Assembly: GCA_011799875.1 (NCBI GenBank)
Contig: CM022301.1
Location: forward strand, 9,691,570-9,755,569
Length of the DNA stretch: 64,000 nucleotides
Source: Thinopyrum elongatum
Lineage: Eukaryota; Streptophyta; Magnoliopsida; Poales; Poaceae
Direction of reading: 5' to 3'
Each line of letters begins with the position of its first letter. The stretch's first letter is position 1. Positions 33,607 through 45,950 of the stretch are shown here, in pieces. Under the pieces are notes generated by a model. The model was not told the DNA's origin, made no database searches, and saw nothing but the letters and a program-made list of their open reading frames with translations. The position numbers were made by a program, and so were the translations under genes.

Positions 33607-33938
33607 CTCCACTAGTAAAAAACAGACCTTACATTTGCATCATTAGTCCCGGTTTGATTACGCCCCGGGACTAATGTGACCATTAGTCTCGGTTCACTTA
33701 CGAACCGGGACCAAAGGGTGCATCAGTCCCGGTTCGTGAGGCCAGGGCGCCGGCCGGGCCTCGGGGGCCATTGGTCCCGGTTCGTCTGACACCTTTGGTC
33801 CTGGTTCCAGACACGAACTGGGACCAATGGGCCTCGCTCCTGGCCCAACACCTTTAGTCCCGGTTTGTGGCTGGAACCGGGACCAATGGTCAGTCTTCTG
33901 TCCCGGTTCTAGCCACCAACCGAGACTAAAGATAAGCC

Positions 33939-33946
33939 TATATATA
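33939..33946 (+). promoter_or_regulatory. TATA box of element E 5' promoter
   Basis: TATATATA followed by ccccacccctgcccgctcac, directly after the left subterminal repeats and about 380 bp upstream of the first small gene. Confidence 0.5.
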
Positions 33947-34321
33947 CCCCCACCCCTGCCCGCTCACTCCTCTGTTTTTCGGCCGGCCGGCGCGTGCAGG
34001 TGTGTGTTGCTCTAGCTCTCACCTCCTATGCACATGAGGTGTTCGATGAAATGCCCGAGCCACAATTAAGCTTTCTCCTCTCCAAGCTCGACCTCCAACC
34101 TCCATTTTCCTCAAAATTTGTCTAGGTTTGACGGTCCGTCCTGTCCCGTCCCCGTCCTCACCGCCGTCGATCGCCCGCGCCGATCTCGTCGCCGGCACCA
34201 CTGTAGTGAGCCTCTTGTTCTTATCTTCTTTCTAAAAGAAAAAAAATTCTTACTTGTATGATTTAGATAAATACTTGTATAATTTTCTTAATTTTATTAT
34301 TGTTTGTTATTATATAGTGCC

Positions 34322-34764
34322 ATGGTTTTGGTATCCACCCCGTCGGCCCTCGTACTTTCTATGATTCGGATGTGGTATATTACCTTTTATAACTATTTGT
34401 TTCATTTAGTGTCTATGACAATTATGCCGACCAACGTGACATAAATGTTTTTATTTAGGAGGTATGTGAACCGGAAATTCCAACCGACCCTCTTGTCGAG
34501 AGGTTAAATTTAGTTGAAAAAGAAAACAATTACTTGAAGAAAAAAGTGAAAAGAATTGAGGAGGAGAAGATAGAATTGGAGTTGCATGTTGCGGATGTCG
34601 TCGATGATCACAAGATCAAGATGGATGAAATGCGCTTGAAGATTAGAAAGATTAAAAAATATGCCATTGATACTGAGGCTTGGTATCATTATGCCGTTGG
34701 ATCAATTGTTACCTTAGTTGCGATTATGATCGCATTTGTTGTTGCATTGAAATGTTTTACATAG
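34322..34764 (+). CDS. Small CACTA-encoded coiled-coil protein with a C-terminal membrane segment
   Basis: Exon 34459-34764 encodes EVCEPEIPTDPLVERLNLVE, then a charged KEN/KKK/EEEKIELE coiled-coil of about 60 residues, and ends with a hydrophobic segment, SIVTLVAIMIAFVVALKCF, four residues from the C-terminus region. An upstream exon at about 34322-34374 (GT donor at 34375) corresponds to the MVLISVPVG...YDSDV exon of element C but appears one base short. The layout (coiled coil plus tail anchor) suggests an ER or organelle membrane-inserted protein. Function is unknown; proteins of this kind are annotated only as CACTA hypothetical ORFs. It lies 220 bp upstream of the transposase gene. Confidence 0.6.
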
Positions 34765-34982
34765 TTTCAATGTATGTTTTAATTAGATGCTCTAGAGAGC
34801 TATATGTTGTTCAATGAGAACTATGTATGAACTTTATGTATTTATTTTTTCAGTAATAACATTTGATCACTACTGTACTTTGGTTTTAATGTGATGATGA
34901 ACTTCTATTAATTTGGTCACTTCTCTATTCATGGTGTTCTGTAATGGTTTTTGACACACTTAATTATATATAATGCACGCAG

Positions 34983-37900
34983 ATGAACTGGCAATGGATG
35001 TACGGTGACCGACGCACCTCCGAGTACATTAAGGGCCTACATAATTTTCTCGAAGTGGCTGAGGCAAACAAGAAGAATGGTTTTATGTGTTGTCCATGCC
35101 CTATCTGTGGGAATACGAAGGATTACTCTGACTCGAAAACCCTGCACGTCCACCTGCTTGAGAAGGGTTTCATGCCACACTATAATGTTTGGACCAAGCA
35201 CGGAGAAAGAGGGGTTATGCTGGAAGACAACGAAGAAGAAGAGGATGATGACAACTATCCACCCCCTGAATACGGTGATGCTGCAACGGGGGAAGCTGAA
35301 GATCAAGAGGAACCAGACGATGTGCCCGATGATGATCTTCGCCGGGTCATTGTTGATGCAAAGAGACAATGCCAAAGTGAAAGGGAGAAGTTGAAGTTCG
35401 ATCGCATGTTAGAGGATCACAAAAAAGGGTTGTACCCAAATTGCGAAGATGACAACACAAAGCTTGGTACCACACTGGAATTGCTGCAATGAAAGGCAAA
35501 CAATGGTGTATCTGACAACGGATTTGGGAAGCTACTGAAAATATTGAAGAAGAAGCTTCCAAAGGATAACGAATTGCCCGACAGTACGTACGAAACAAAG
35601 AAGGTTCTATGCCCTCTAGGATTGGAGGTGCAGAAGATACATGCATGCCTTAATGACTGCATCCTCTACCGCGGTGCGTACGAGGATTTGAACACATGCC
35701 CGGTATGTGGTGCATTGCAGTATAAGATCAGACGAGATGACCCTGGTGATGTTGAGGGCGAGCGCCCCAGGAAGAGGGTTCCTACCAAGGTGATGTGGTA
35801 TGCTCCTATAATACCATGGTTGAAATGTCTGTTTAGAAACAAAGAGCATGCCAAGTTGATACGATGGCACAAAGAGGACCGTAAGAAAGACGGGAAGTTG
35901 AGAGCACCCACCGACGGGTCGCAGTGGAGAAAAATCGAGAGAACGTGGGGGGACTTTGCAGGTGACGCAAGGAACGTATGGTTTGGTTTAAGCGCAGATG
36001 GCATTAATCCTTTTGGGGAGCAGAGCAGCAATCATAGCACCTGGCCCGTGACTCTATGTATCTATAACCTTCCTCCTTGGTTGTGCATGAAGCGGAAGTT
36101 CATTATGATGCCAGTGCTCATCCAAGGCCCTAAGCAACCCGGCAACGACATTGATGTGTATCTAAGGCCATTAGTTGAAGAACTTTTACAGCTGTGGAAT
36201 GGAAAAGGTGTACGTGTGTGGGATGAGCACGATCAGGAGGAATTTGACCTACATGCGTTGCTGTTTGTAACCATCAATGATTGGCCTGCTCTCAGTAACC
36301 TTTCAGGACAGACAAACAAGGGATACCATGCATGCACGCACTGTTTAGATGACACCGAAAGTATATATTTGGATAAATACAGGAAGAATGTGTACCTGGG
36401 ACATCGTCGATTTCTTCCGACCAACCATCAATGTCGAAAGAAAGGCAAACATTTCAAAGGTGAGGCAGATCACCGGAAGAAGCCCGCCCTCCGTACTGGT
36501 GATCACATACTTGATATGGTCAATGATTTACAAGTAATCTTTGGAAAGGGTCCTGGCGGACTATCTGTTCCGAATGACGCTGAGGGACGCGCACCCATAT
36601 GGAAGAAGAAATCTATATTTTGGGACCTACACTATTGGAAAGACCTAGAGGTCCGCTCTGCAATCGACGTGATGCACGTGACGAAGAATCTTTGCATGAA
36701 CCTGCTAGGCTTCTTGGGCGTGTATGGGAAGACAAAAGATACACCGGAGGCACGGGAGGACCAGCAACATGTGCACGAAAAAGACGGCATGCATCCAAAG
36801 CAGTATGAAGGTCCTGCCAGCTACGCTCTTAAAAAGAAGAGAAGGAAATCTTCTTTGAATACCTGCTCAGTATGAAGGTCCCGTCTGGCTTCTCGTTGAA
36901 TATAAAGGGAATAATAAATATGGCAGAGAAAAAGTTTCAGAACCTAAAGTCTCATGACTGCCACGTGATTATGACACAACTGCTTCCGGTTGCATTGAGG
37001 GGTCTTCTACCAGAAAACGTTCGATTAGCCATTGTGAAGCTATGTGCATTCCTCAATGCAATCTCTCATAAGGTAATCAATCCAGTAATCCTACCAAGGT
37101 TAAGGAGTGATTTGGTGCAATGTCTTGTCAGTTTCGAGCTGGTGTTCCCACCATCCTTCTTCAATATCATGACACATGTCCTAATTCATCTAGTCGACGA
37201 GATTGCCATTCTAGGCCCTGTATTTCTACACAATATGTTCCCCTTTGAGAGGTTCATGGGAGTCTTAAAGAAATATGTTTGTAACCGTGCTAGGCCAGAA
37301 GGAAGCATCTCCACGGGCCATCAAACAGAGGAGGTCATTGGGTTTTGTGTTGACTTCATTCCTGACCTTAAACCGATTGGTCTCCCTCAATCGCGGTATG
37401 AGGGGAGACTGACTAGGAAAGGCACGCTAGGAGCGGACTCAGTAATATGTAGGGACGGGCATTCTTGGTCTCAAGCACACTACACAGTTCTACAGAATTC
37501 TACCTTGGTGACCCCGTATGCCAATGAACACAAGAATATTCTGCGCTCCAAACACCCGGAGCAGTGTGACGACTGGATTACATGTGAACACATCAGGACT
37601 TTCGGCAGTTGGTTGCAAACACATCTCATGGGTGACAACACTGTTGCAGATGAGCTGTACTCGTTGGCCAGGGGACCATCTTCGACTGTATTGACTTACA
37701 AAGGGTACGAGATAAATGGGAATACATTTTACACGATCGCCCAAGATCAAAAGAGCACCAACCAAAACAGTGGTTTCCGCTTTGATGCAGCAACCAAGAG
37801 GGGAAAGGACACATATTATGGTTACATAGTGGACATATGGGAGCTTGACTATGGACATGATTTTAAGGTCCCTTTGTTTCGGTGCAAATGGGTCAATCTG

Positions 37901-38281
37901 TAAGGAGGCGGGGTACAGGTAGACCCACAGTACGGAATGACAACAGTGGATCTGAACAATCTTGGGTACACAGACGAACCATTCGTCCTAGCCAATGATG
38001 TGGCGCATGTTTTCTATGTGAAGGACATGTCTACCAAACCGAGAAAAAGAAAAAATAAGGAAGCAAATACATCATACGATGAGCCAAAGCGCCACATAAT
38101 TCTTTCAGGGAAAAGAGACATCGTAGGAGTGGAGGGCAAGACAGACATGTCTGAAGATTATGAAAAATTTCATGAAATTCCTCCCTTCAAAGTCAAGGCT
38201 GACCCAAGCACCCTGTTAAACGATGAAGATTATCCATGGTTACGGCGCAATAAGCAAGGGGCACACGCGAAGAAAAAGTGA
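34983..38281 (+). pseudogene. TNP2-like transposase of element E, disrupted
   Basis: The ATG at 34983 (MNWQWMYGDRRTSEYIKGL) opens a single long exon. The N-terminal transposase-associated region has CPCPICGN...H.H. The transposase_21 core (about 35600-36720) includes GLSADGINPFG and SAIDVMHVTKNLC. The DUF4218 region follows (GLLPENVRLAIVKLC, FPFERFMGVLKKYV), then DUF4216 (VPLFRCKWV). Lesions: TGA at 35490 (LLQ*KANN, probably from TGG), a one-base loss in the A run near 36830 that shifts the frame into the 36872 segment, and TAA at 37901. Reading resumes in frame to TGA at 38279. It is related to but clearly diverged from the transposase of element A. Confidence 0.9.
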
Positions 38282-38340
38282 AGACTTTCTCTCCACAACT
38301 ATTCTGATGATGGCTTTTATCTAGAATATTACTACAGTTA

Positions 38341-39170
38341 CATGTCAAGAAATGAAATGCCTTTTGTAACAGATGAGTTTTCGTCCGAAACCCTGATACT
38401 TCGAAAGAGATTGTCCATTTTGTACATGAAGTGCATCCAGTTTTTGCCGTAACCCTCTCAACTTTTTAGCACATGCTATGTGGGTGAAATAATGATACCA
38501 TGCCAACTTTCAACCTTTTCAGAGTTCATTTGTAGTGCTTTTCAATTTCAAGGTCATTTAGCTAAAAAAAATCAGTAAATGCATGAAAAATACCAAATGA
38601 AGTCAGGAAGGGTTCAAAATTGATGATGTGGCTTTGAATGGTGCATGTTGAACGCACAAAAAGTCTGGAGTTGAAATAAGTTCAAAAAAATGAAAACCCT
38701 TTGTAGTAGATGAGTTTTCGTCCGAAATCGTGATACTTCGAAAGAGATTGTCCATTTTGTACACGAAGTGCATCCAATTTTTGTCGTAACCCTCTCAACT
38801 TTTTAGCACATGCTATGTGGGTGAAATGATGATATCATGCCAACTTTCAACCTTTTCAGAGTTTATTTGTAGTGCCTTTTCAGTTTCAGGGTCATTTAGC
38901 TAAAAAAATCAGTAAATACCAAATGAAGTCAGAAAGGGTTGAAAATTGATGATGTGGCTTTGAATGGTGCATTTTGAACACACAAAAAGTCTGGAGTTAA
39001 AATAAGTTCAAAAATGAAATCCCTTTGTAACAGATGAGTTTTCGTTCGAAATCCTGATACTTCGAAAGAGATTGTCCATTTTGTAGACGAAGTGCATCTA
39101 GCTTTTGTCGTAACCCTCTCAACTTTTTAGCACATGCTATGTGGGTAAAATGATGATACCATGCCAACTT
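38341..39170. repeat. Three tandem copies of a unit of about 330 bp
   Basis: The phrase gatgagttttcgtccgaaa recurs at 38372, 38709 and 39033 (periods 337 and 324), followed each time by tgatacttcgaaagagattg and ctctcaactttttagcacat. The third copy is truncated at about 39170. The array directly follows the transposase stop and is its 3' region; no coding potential. Confidence 0.9.
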
Positions 39171-39670
39171 TTATAAAATTTTAATAGCAATAAGAATGAA
39201 CTAAAAAGCTTTTATAAAACTCTAATAGCAATAAGAATGAACTAAAAAGAATCAATTAAATATAATATTCTTCAATAGCAAAAAGAATCAAAATAATATT
39301 CTTCAATAGCAAAAAGAATCAACTAAAACATTAAATAAAAAGAATGAACTAAAAGAATCAAAATAATATTAACTAAATATGAAAGTATTTATTTGTAAAA
39401 AGAAATGAACTATAAAAGAATCAACTAAAATATAACTAAAAAGAATGAAATAAAACGAATCAACTAAAACATTAACTAAAAAGAATGAACTAAAAAGAAT
39501 CAACTAAAACATTAACTAAAAATAATGAACTAAAAAGAATCAACTAAAACATTAACTAAAAAGAATGAACTAAAAAGAATCAAAATAATATTAACTAAAA
39601 TTATCAAAGTATTTATTTGTTAAAAAGAATGAACTAAAATAAAATCTTTAATAGAAAACTAAAATAACAG
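39171..39670. repeat. AT-rich minisatellite (aagaatgaactaaaa type)
   Basis: Irregular repeats of aaaaagaatgaactaaaaag and aatcaactaaaacattaact fill about 500 bp of nearly pure A/T/C sequence. It separates the two main genes of element E. Confidence 0.85.
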
Positions 39671-39944
39671 AAAAAAATGCCCACCAACTAGGAAACTAAA
39701 ATGACATAAGAAATAAAAAAATGCCGCCTACTGGCCCACCACGGCCTGCATACGACTAGAAACACATCTGTACATGTGCCAGGATGCAGGCCCGCGGGCC
39801 CAATAGGCCCAACATGGCAGTGACAAGGGTAGGCAAGTACCGCTTGCATTGGAGAGGAGCTCGATAGCTCACCGACAGCGTGCCTTATAAACCGGTGCAG
39901 CGCTCTCTCAACTAGCGAGATGGGACTAAACTCCCACCACACCG

Positions 39945-40165
39945 CTGTGCCAGGCTATTGGTCCCGGTTGATGGCTCGAACCGGGACGAAAGGGTGCCTT
40001 TGGTCCCGGTTCGAGCCACCAACCGGGATCAATGCCCCCCTTTGGGTTGCTGAAAATACACCTTTGATCCAGGTTGGTGGCACGAACCGGGATGAAAGGG
40101 GGGCATTGGTCCCGGTTGGTGCCACAAATCAGGACCAAAGGGTTGGGTATATAAGCCCACACTTA
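39945..40165. repeat. Internal copy of subterminal-type repeats with TATA box in element E
   Basis: Repeats of ttggtcccggttggtg / cgaaccgggac type, normally confined to CACTA ends, occur in the middle of the element, followed by TATATAAG at 40148-40155 and a GC-rich leader (40190-40510). This copies the arrangement at the left end (33640-33950). It may serve as the promoter of the second gene or mark an old nested CACTA end. Confidence 0.75.
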
Positions 40166-40169
40166 GGAA

Positions 40170-40860
40170 TTTTTCACACTTCATCCGCACTCGCCCCCGA
40201 CGACGCCGAGCACATCGACGCCGCCAGGCTGCCCCGACGCCGTCCGCCGCCCCCGCCGTCGCCGTCGCTGTCGTCACCGTCGCCTGCGCCCCTGCCCCGG
40301 CCCGCCCCCGTCGTCGCCGTCGCCCCTGCCCCGAGCCTGTGCCCCTGCCCCGCCCCGCCCCCGATCAGCCCGCGCCCCTGCGCCGGGCCGCCCCCGCCGT
40401 CGCCGCGCCCCTGCCCCGTCGTCGCCGTCGCCGTCCTCGCTGCCGACTCCGCGCCCCTGCCCCGTCGTCGCCGTCGCCCGAGCCCTGATGTGAGCCGCTG
40501 CGCCGCCCCGGCCATTTTTTTAATTATTAATCATGTTTATGTAATGTATGTATGTGTACATGTATACGTAGATGCTTAGTGTAATTTTTTTGATATGATG
40601 AATTTTTTAGTCATGTTCATATGATGTTTTTTTTGTTCATAGAATATTTTTTTGTTCATAGCATTTTTTGGTCCATGTATATATGTATGTGTATGTATGG
40701 ATGGATGTATGTATATATATATAGAAAATGTTCATATGATGTTTTTTTTGTTCATAGAATATTTTTTTGTTCATAGAAATTAGTTAAAATTTACCAAGTT
40801 ACTAAGTTAAAATGTTCATATATTCAAAATGAGTTAATTAAAAGACTCATTAAGTTAAAA
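40170..40860 (+). other. GC-rich leader then T-rich spacer
   Basis: 40190-40510 is CCG/CGC-rich low complexity resembling the GC leader of element A. 40520-40860 is T-rich with a repeated phrase, ttcatatgatgttttttttg (about 40617 and 40731). No gene. Confidence 0.5.
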
Positions 40861-40861
40861 T

Positions 40862-41380
40862 TTACCCCCTCCCCGATAACTTCGACATGAGGGGGGACGT
40901 CGGACATGCATGAGAGAGAGGCGGTCCGCTCGCCCGACCAAACTATCGAGGCCCCCAAAACATAGAAGAAGAGCGTCAGTGCCGATCTACACCTCCCCGA
41001 TAATTCGACATGAGGGGGGACGTCGGACATGCATGAGAGAGAGGCGGTCCGTCGCCCGACCAACTCATCGAGGCACCCAAACCTAGAAGAAAGAGCGTAG
41101 TGTCGATCTACCCCCTCCCCGATAACTTCGACATGAGGGGGGACGTCGGACATGCATGAGAGAGGCGGTCCGCTCGCCCGACCAACTCTCGAGGCCACCC
41201 AAACCCTAGAAGAAAGAGCGTCGTTGTCGATCTACCCCCTCCCCGATAAATTCGACATGAGGGGGGGACATCGAACATGCATGAGAGAGGCGGTTCGCTC
41301 GCCCGACCAACTCTCAAGGCCACCGAAACCCTAGAAGAAAGAGCGTCGTTGTCGATCTACCCCCTCCCGCCCCTACCCGT
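40862..41380. repeat. About 123-bp tandem repeat, four copies plus a partial, with a stray copy at 41565-41622
   Basis: Each unit reads ccccctccccgataacttcg, then acatgagggggg, gacgtcggacatgcatgaga, and a gtccgctcgcccgaccaact segment. The gataa core falls at about 40875, 40999, 41121 and 41245. A fifth unit is cut off near 41370, and an isolated core lies at 41565-41622. Frames through the array are periodic and not called as genes. Confidence 0.9.
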
Positions 41381-41779
41381 AATTGTTATGTATAATACTA
41401 TATATATTGGCGTCTAATTCACCGGTCTTACCTCAGTGAACCGAAGGGACTTTATTTATTCGGTAGGCGGCCGGCATAGGTAAATGGGGGTAGAATGGAT
41501 AGTTTGATCTCCTGCATAGCGATTATTTTTTGCAAAGTGTGCTCTCCTGAAAGTATAACCCCGACCCGATAACTTTGACATGAGGGGGACGTCGGACATG
41601 CATGAGAGAGGCGGTCCGCAACTAATCCATTCCTCATATATGCATATGATTCCTTGTTGTGATTAGCTAGGTCTATGTTTGCCACTAATCCATCTCTTAT
41701 GTTTGTATATTGCCATGTTGTAATATTTGCAGAAACTATAAAAAGAGACTTAGAACAAGAACAGTTGTTGTGGGATATA

Positions 41780-41982
41780 AATCCTCGCCGGAGGTGATCC
41801 CTTGTCGTTTCTCAACGACACCGATGGTCAGGAAGGAGAGGATGACGGCTCCGATGATCCAACAATGGAGGAGGAAGGAGATCATGACTGCTCCGGTGAC
41901 CGAATGGCGGAGGAAGGAGATCATGATGACGGCTCCGGTGACCGAACGGAGGAGGGAGGCTTAACTATTGCAAAGTCTGGCG

Positions 41983-42029
<47 letters not shown>

Positions 42030-45000
42030 CTGTGCTGACTTGATGCATTAATTGTTTTGGTATGTACATATATTAACGCTTCTTTCTTCTTTTAGCCCTC
42101 TGGATCGAGCCAAACTTCCGTAAGGAGACGAGGCCCGAAGAAAAGGTTGCGCCAGGATGAAAGATTCACGATCACAGAAGTCGCGAAAGATGGCCAACCG
42201 ATTGCTCCCAAGCGGACCAAGGACGCATTTGTACATCAGTGCGTATTTGTTGTTAGGGGCAGCGTCCCGATCAGCATCCAGCAATGGAATAAGAATAAGG
42301 ACCTTGAAGTTTCTTATGTCCAGGATAGACTGGAAGATGATCTTTGGACCTCGCTGATGACAAATTTCAGCCTACCGCGAGAGGAGGATCCGAATAACCC
42401 AGTTATAGAGCGAAAGGTCAAGGCGTTTGCTCTTAAGAAGATGGCAGAACTATTCAGGAACTGGAAGAAAGAGTTGAACACAAAGTTTGTCGAGAAAGAG
42501 GAGACTCCAGAATTCATCGGTCGATATGAGAAGATAAGAGATCACTGGCCTGCATTTGTGGCCTACAAGAACTCGGAGAAGGGTAAGAGAAGGTCACTGA
42601 CAAACAAGCAAAATGCTGCAAAGAAGCTGTATCACCATCACACGGGGTCAGGTGGCTACTACAAAGCCCGGCCGTTGTGGGACAAAGCTGAGCAAGACCT
42701 GCTTGCTAAAGGGGTCCAACCAGCGACATTGCACTGGCCAGATCGTTCAAGGACTTGGTTCTTCGGGGTTGGGGGAACTTTGGACCCAGAAATAGGGGAG
42801 TGTGTTTGGACGGACGAGCAACTTGCAATACCCATCCAGAAGCTTCAGAAAGCAATCAAGGTAGCGCAGGAAGGGACGTTCATTCCCGACAGAGAGAAGG
42901 ACGAGCTGATAGAGGCCCTCGGGAATCCTGAACACCCTGGACGAACACGAGGCACATCAGGCTCCGTTCCATGGGTGTATGGGTTTCCCGACAGTGGTGG
43001 TTATAGAAGCCGAGAGAGAAAGAGGAAAGAGGAAGCAACCGAAATGCATAGGCTCAGTGCAAGATTAGCAAAACTAGAGGAACTTGAGAGCCAGCGAGCT
43101 ACCGGCCAACCATCTCAGCGGCACGAAGATCCTTGCTTCGACGCTGCCCCAGAAGCTACCCCACCATCTCAGCGGAGAAGCAGCGTGGCTTCCACGGAGC
43201 TCGTTCAGCCTGATTTCACGGCTCCTCGCTACCCCGTGGATAGTATCACGGAGGTTGAACATTGTGTTCTAATGACGAAATGCCAGAACCTGACCTTGAA
43301 GGCGGCGGTCAGCTCTGTTGTACCTCCTCAAGCTGAGGGAACTTTTCATTGCCGTCCGATTTGACATGGCTATGCTATTGTGACGATGGATGAAATAATG
43401 GAGGGATTTGAGGAGCTGGAGCTTGACTACCCTACAGGTGAAGGGGATATTCATCTGGAAAATGCTTTAAGGAGTACCTGTCTATGGAGAAAGGAGTACA
43501 TCAAGCTTTCAAACTGGACGCCTCAGCAGACTCAGCCTCCTCCGGCGCGTCAGGGCACTCCGCCTCCTCCTCCTCCTCCAGCGAGTCAGGGCACTCCGCC
43601 TCCTCCTCCGCCTCCTCCGGCGCATCAGGGCACTCCGCCTCCTCCTCCGCCTCCTCTGGCGCGTCAGGGACTCCGCCTCCTCCTCCGCCTCCTCCGGCGT
43701 GTCAGCGGACTCCGCCGCGTCAGCAACGGCGGAAGAGAGATGCCACCGCTCCGGCGGCTAGCAGTACAAGAGACGGGAAGAAATACAAATTTGGTCCAAG
43801 CCTGAAGCCTCTTCCAAAGTTACCATATGAGAGGACTAACAAGGAAACCGATGAAATCGTGGAAGCCGAAGTGTAGGCCCATTTTGAACGGAAACCTCCA
43901 CCTCCGATGGAAACGATAGATCCGGTGAAAATGAAGCGCACTCTGGATGCCCTTAAGCGACCACCACCGCCTCCGCTGGAATCCAACTATGAAAGCTGTA
44001 TTGCAAAGACATGATGAAGAGCAGCGGTCGGGAAGTACTCGCAGTGCTGCAAGATTAGCAAAACAAAGAAGTCGGAAAACAATTCCCCAGCTCGGCGAAC
44101 AGGCGAAGCAATCGTGCCCCCACTCACGGTGTCTAGCGATATCGTCGCTAATCATCCAGGGCTACTGCCCGGTACCAATCTTGGTGATTACCTAGGCGAT
44201 GATGTACAGTTTGAAACATTAGAGACAGTAGAGATCTTTAGATACGAGCACGGGAAGCCTCTCGTCAAACCTGATCATCCTCCTCTAACAACGATGATGC
44301 GAAGATTGCATGACTGGTACTTGAAAAGCTGCAGGAAGAATGGGACCGATAGTTTGATGCTGAGAATTAAAGAAGAGAACGACCTCATTGGAGTTGAGGT
44401 GATGCCTGTTGAATTTGTGGAGTTATTTCAGTTATTCATTCAAGAGGCCCTCGACAAACAACTCATGACTTGCTACTGTCTGTAAGTATTACTTATGTAA
44501 TTAAGTCTCTAGCTTAGCTCGTTCATTGCATGTATATATAATTATCCTCACTATATTATGCAGATTGAAAATCGTCGAATGCAAGGAAAGACAAATCTAT
44601 GACATTGGGTTCATTAGCCCAAATACCGTAAATGAATGGTCGGTAAAAAAGAGAGTCGAAGAAACTGAGGAAAACTTGCTACAATCGTTCCTTCGACATC
44701 AAAACAAAGGGAAATACGCTTTTCTTACAACTTCGAGTGAGTGTTAGTGTCTTGTGCATATTCAGTTTCGCTTATTCGAGGTTAAGTAATGTAATTGATG
44801 AGTTATGCGTGCGCAGCTTCCACTTTACTCTGCTATCCATTAAGCTTGACGGGGGAGTAGTAATTGTCTTAGACTCGAGACGTAAAGATCCCTATAATTA
44901 TGCGGACATGACTGCAATGCTCCAGAAGTAAGTTCAATCATTATCGCACCATATCGGTAACTTTTGTTCATTTCCTGATATTAAGTAATCATTTTCTTTG

Positions 45001-45512
45001 CCTGGCAGGGTTTGGAAAAAGTTGACCGGAATGGTTCTGGGTCTGCCGAAGGAGCTGCGATTTACACACCCCAAAGTACGTAGTACTAGATAGTTCCGTG
45101 CATCTCTCATTGATTCTAGTTTCATCAATACCATTTATCATGCTTGATTATCAGTTTGATTGATCTCTATTCTCGTAAAGTGCTACTGGCAGGAAGGCGG
45201 GAATCATTTATGTGGATACTACGTTTGTGAGTTCATGCGCAGCTCGACCTCTAAGCGGGGCTACTCTGACAAACAATTTGAAGTACGTAAACAATATTCA
45301 TAATTTTATTTTATTACCATCAATTGTGTTGAGTTTCATTCATATATATGTATTGACCCCCTTCTCTAAATTAGATATGGCAGATGCGGAATGAACTCCT
45401 ACCACATGATCGCTTACGAGCAATTCAAGAGGAATTGGTGGGATTCTTTCTTGACCACATCATACATAAAGACGGAGAATACCATGTGGAAATTGAAACT
45501 GATTTTTGGTAG
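41780..45512 (+). pseudogene. Second gene of element E: DNA-binding-type region, proline-rich repeat and Ulp1/C48-like protease
   Basis: An acidic exon ends at 41984 (SGE|GT). A 42096-44481 exon carries the conserved region (FVVRGSVPISIQQW; PATLHWPDRSRTWFFG), then TGA at 43362 in an otherwise open frame, then a proline-rich repeat (43540-43700) that also shifts frame. Later exons (44564 onward) give ..ECKERQIYDIGFISPNT.., FHFTLLSIKLDGGVVIVLDS (protease His and Asp), and GNHLCGYYVCEF with the catalytic Cys codon at 45211, ending at TAG 45510-45512. Ulp1/C48 proteases remove SUMO; transposon versions are common in plant CACTA and MULE elements, role unproven. The protease exons keep their catalytic residues, but upstream lesions break the gene. 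Confidence 0.85.
41986..42026. repeat. (TA)n microsatellite in an intron of the element E second gene
   Basis: About 40 bp of TA starting at the splice donor (GAG|GTATATATA), so the repeat contributes to the donor sequence. Confidence 0.85.
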
Positions 45513-45950
45513 ATGATGTCAGGGATCGTAAGAGATGTTATATTGTATATATGTAGTAGCGTCGGATAGATATACGGAAACTTGTTGTTCGACCAAGCAC
45601 AAAGAAAGAGAGGGCACTTCTCTCTATTAGCTAGCTAACACAATATGAAACCCCTAAATTAACCCTCCAAAACCCCTAACCCCCCCTTCCCTTTCAAAAA
45701 CAAAAACCCCAGCCCCTGCGAGCTGCTGACGCATGGCTGTCTTTTGGTCCCGGTTGGTGTTACCAACCGGGACTAAAGGTCCTCCTGCCTGGGCGCCCCA
45801 CAGCGGCCACGTGGAGCCCCTTTGGTCCCGGTTCGTAAGCCAACCGGGACTAAAGATTTTGGGCATTAGTCCCGTTTGTTTTGTCCCGGTTCCAGAACCG
45901 GGACTAAAGGTCCTCTGAAACCGGGACTAGTACCCTGTTTTCTACTAGTG

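Larger units (their letters stand above)
33610..45950 (+). mobile_element. CACTA element E, nested in B (near full-length)
   Basis: Left terminus CACTAGTAAAAAACAG at 33610; right terminus complement CACTAGTAGAAAACAGGG ending at 45950. The flanking triplets are CTC (33607-33609) and CGC (45951-45953), two of three matching. Subterminal tagtcccggtt-type repeats lie at 33640-33920 and 45740-45920. It carries three plus-strand genes: a small coiled-coil/membrane protein, a TNP2-like transposase and a large second gene ending in a Ulp1-like protease. Each of the two large genes is broken, so this copy is dead but close to its autonomous parent. Element C shares its terminal and coding types. Confidence 0.88.

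Noticed and set aside
40862..41380. CRISPR-like array of regular repeats
   Set aside because: Units are contiguous tandem copies of about 123 bp without unique spacers, inside a plant transposon.
45656..45700. Telomere-like CCCTAAA-type run (cccctaaccccccctt)
   Set aside because: Too short and irregular; no tandem heptamer array.
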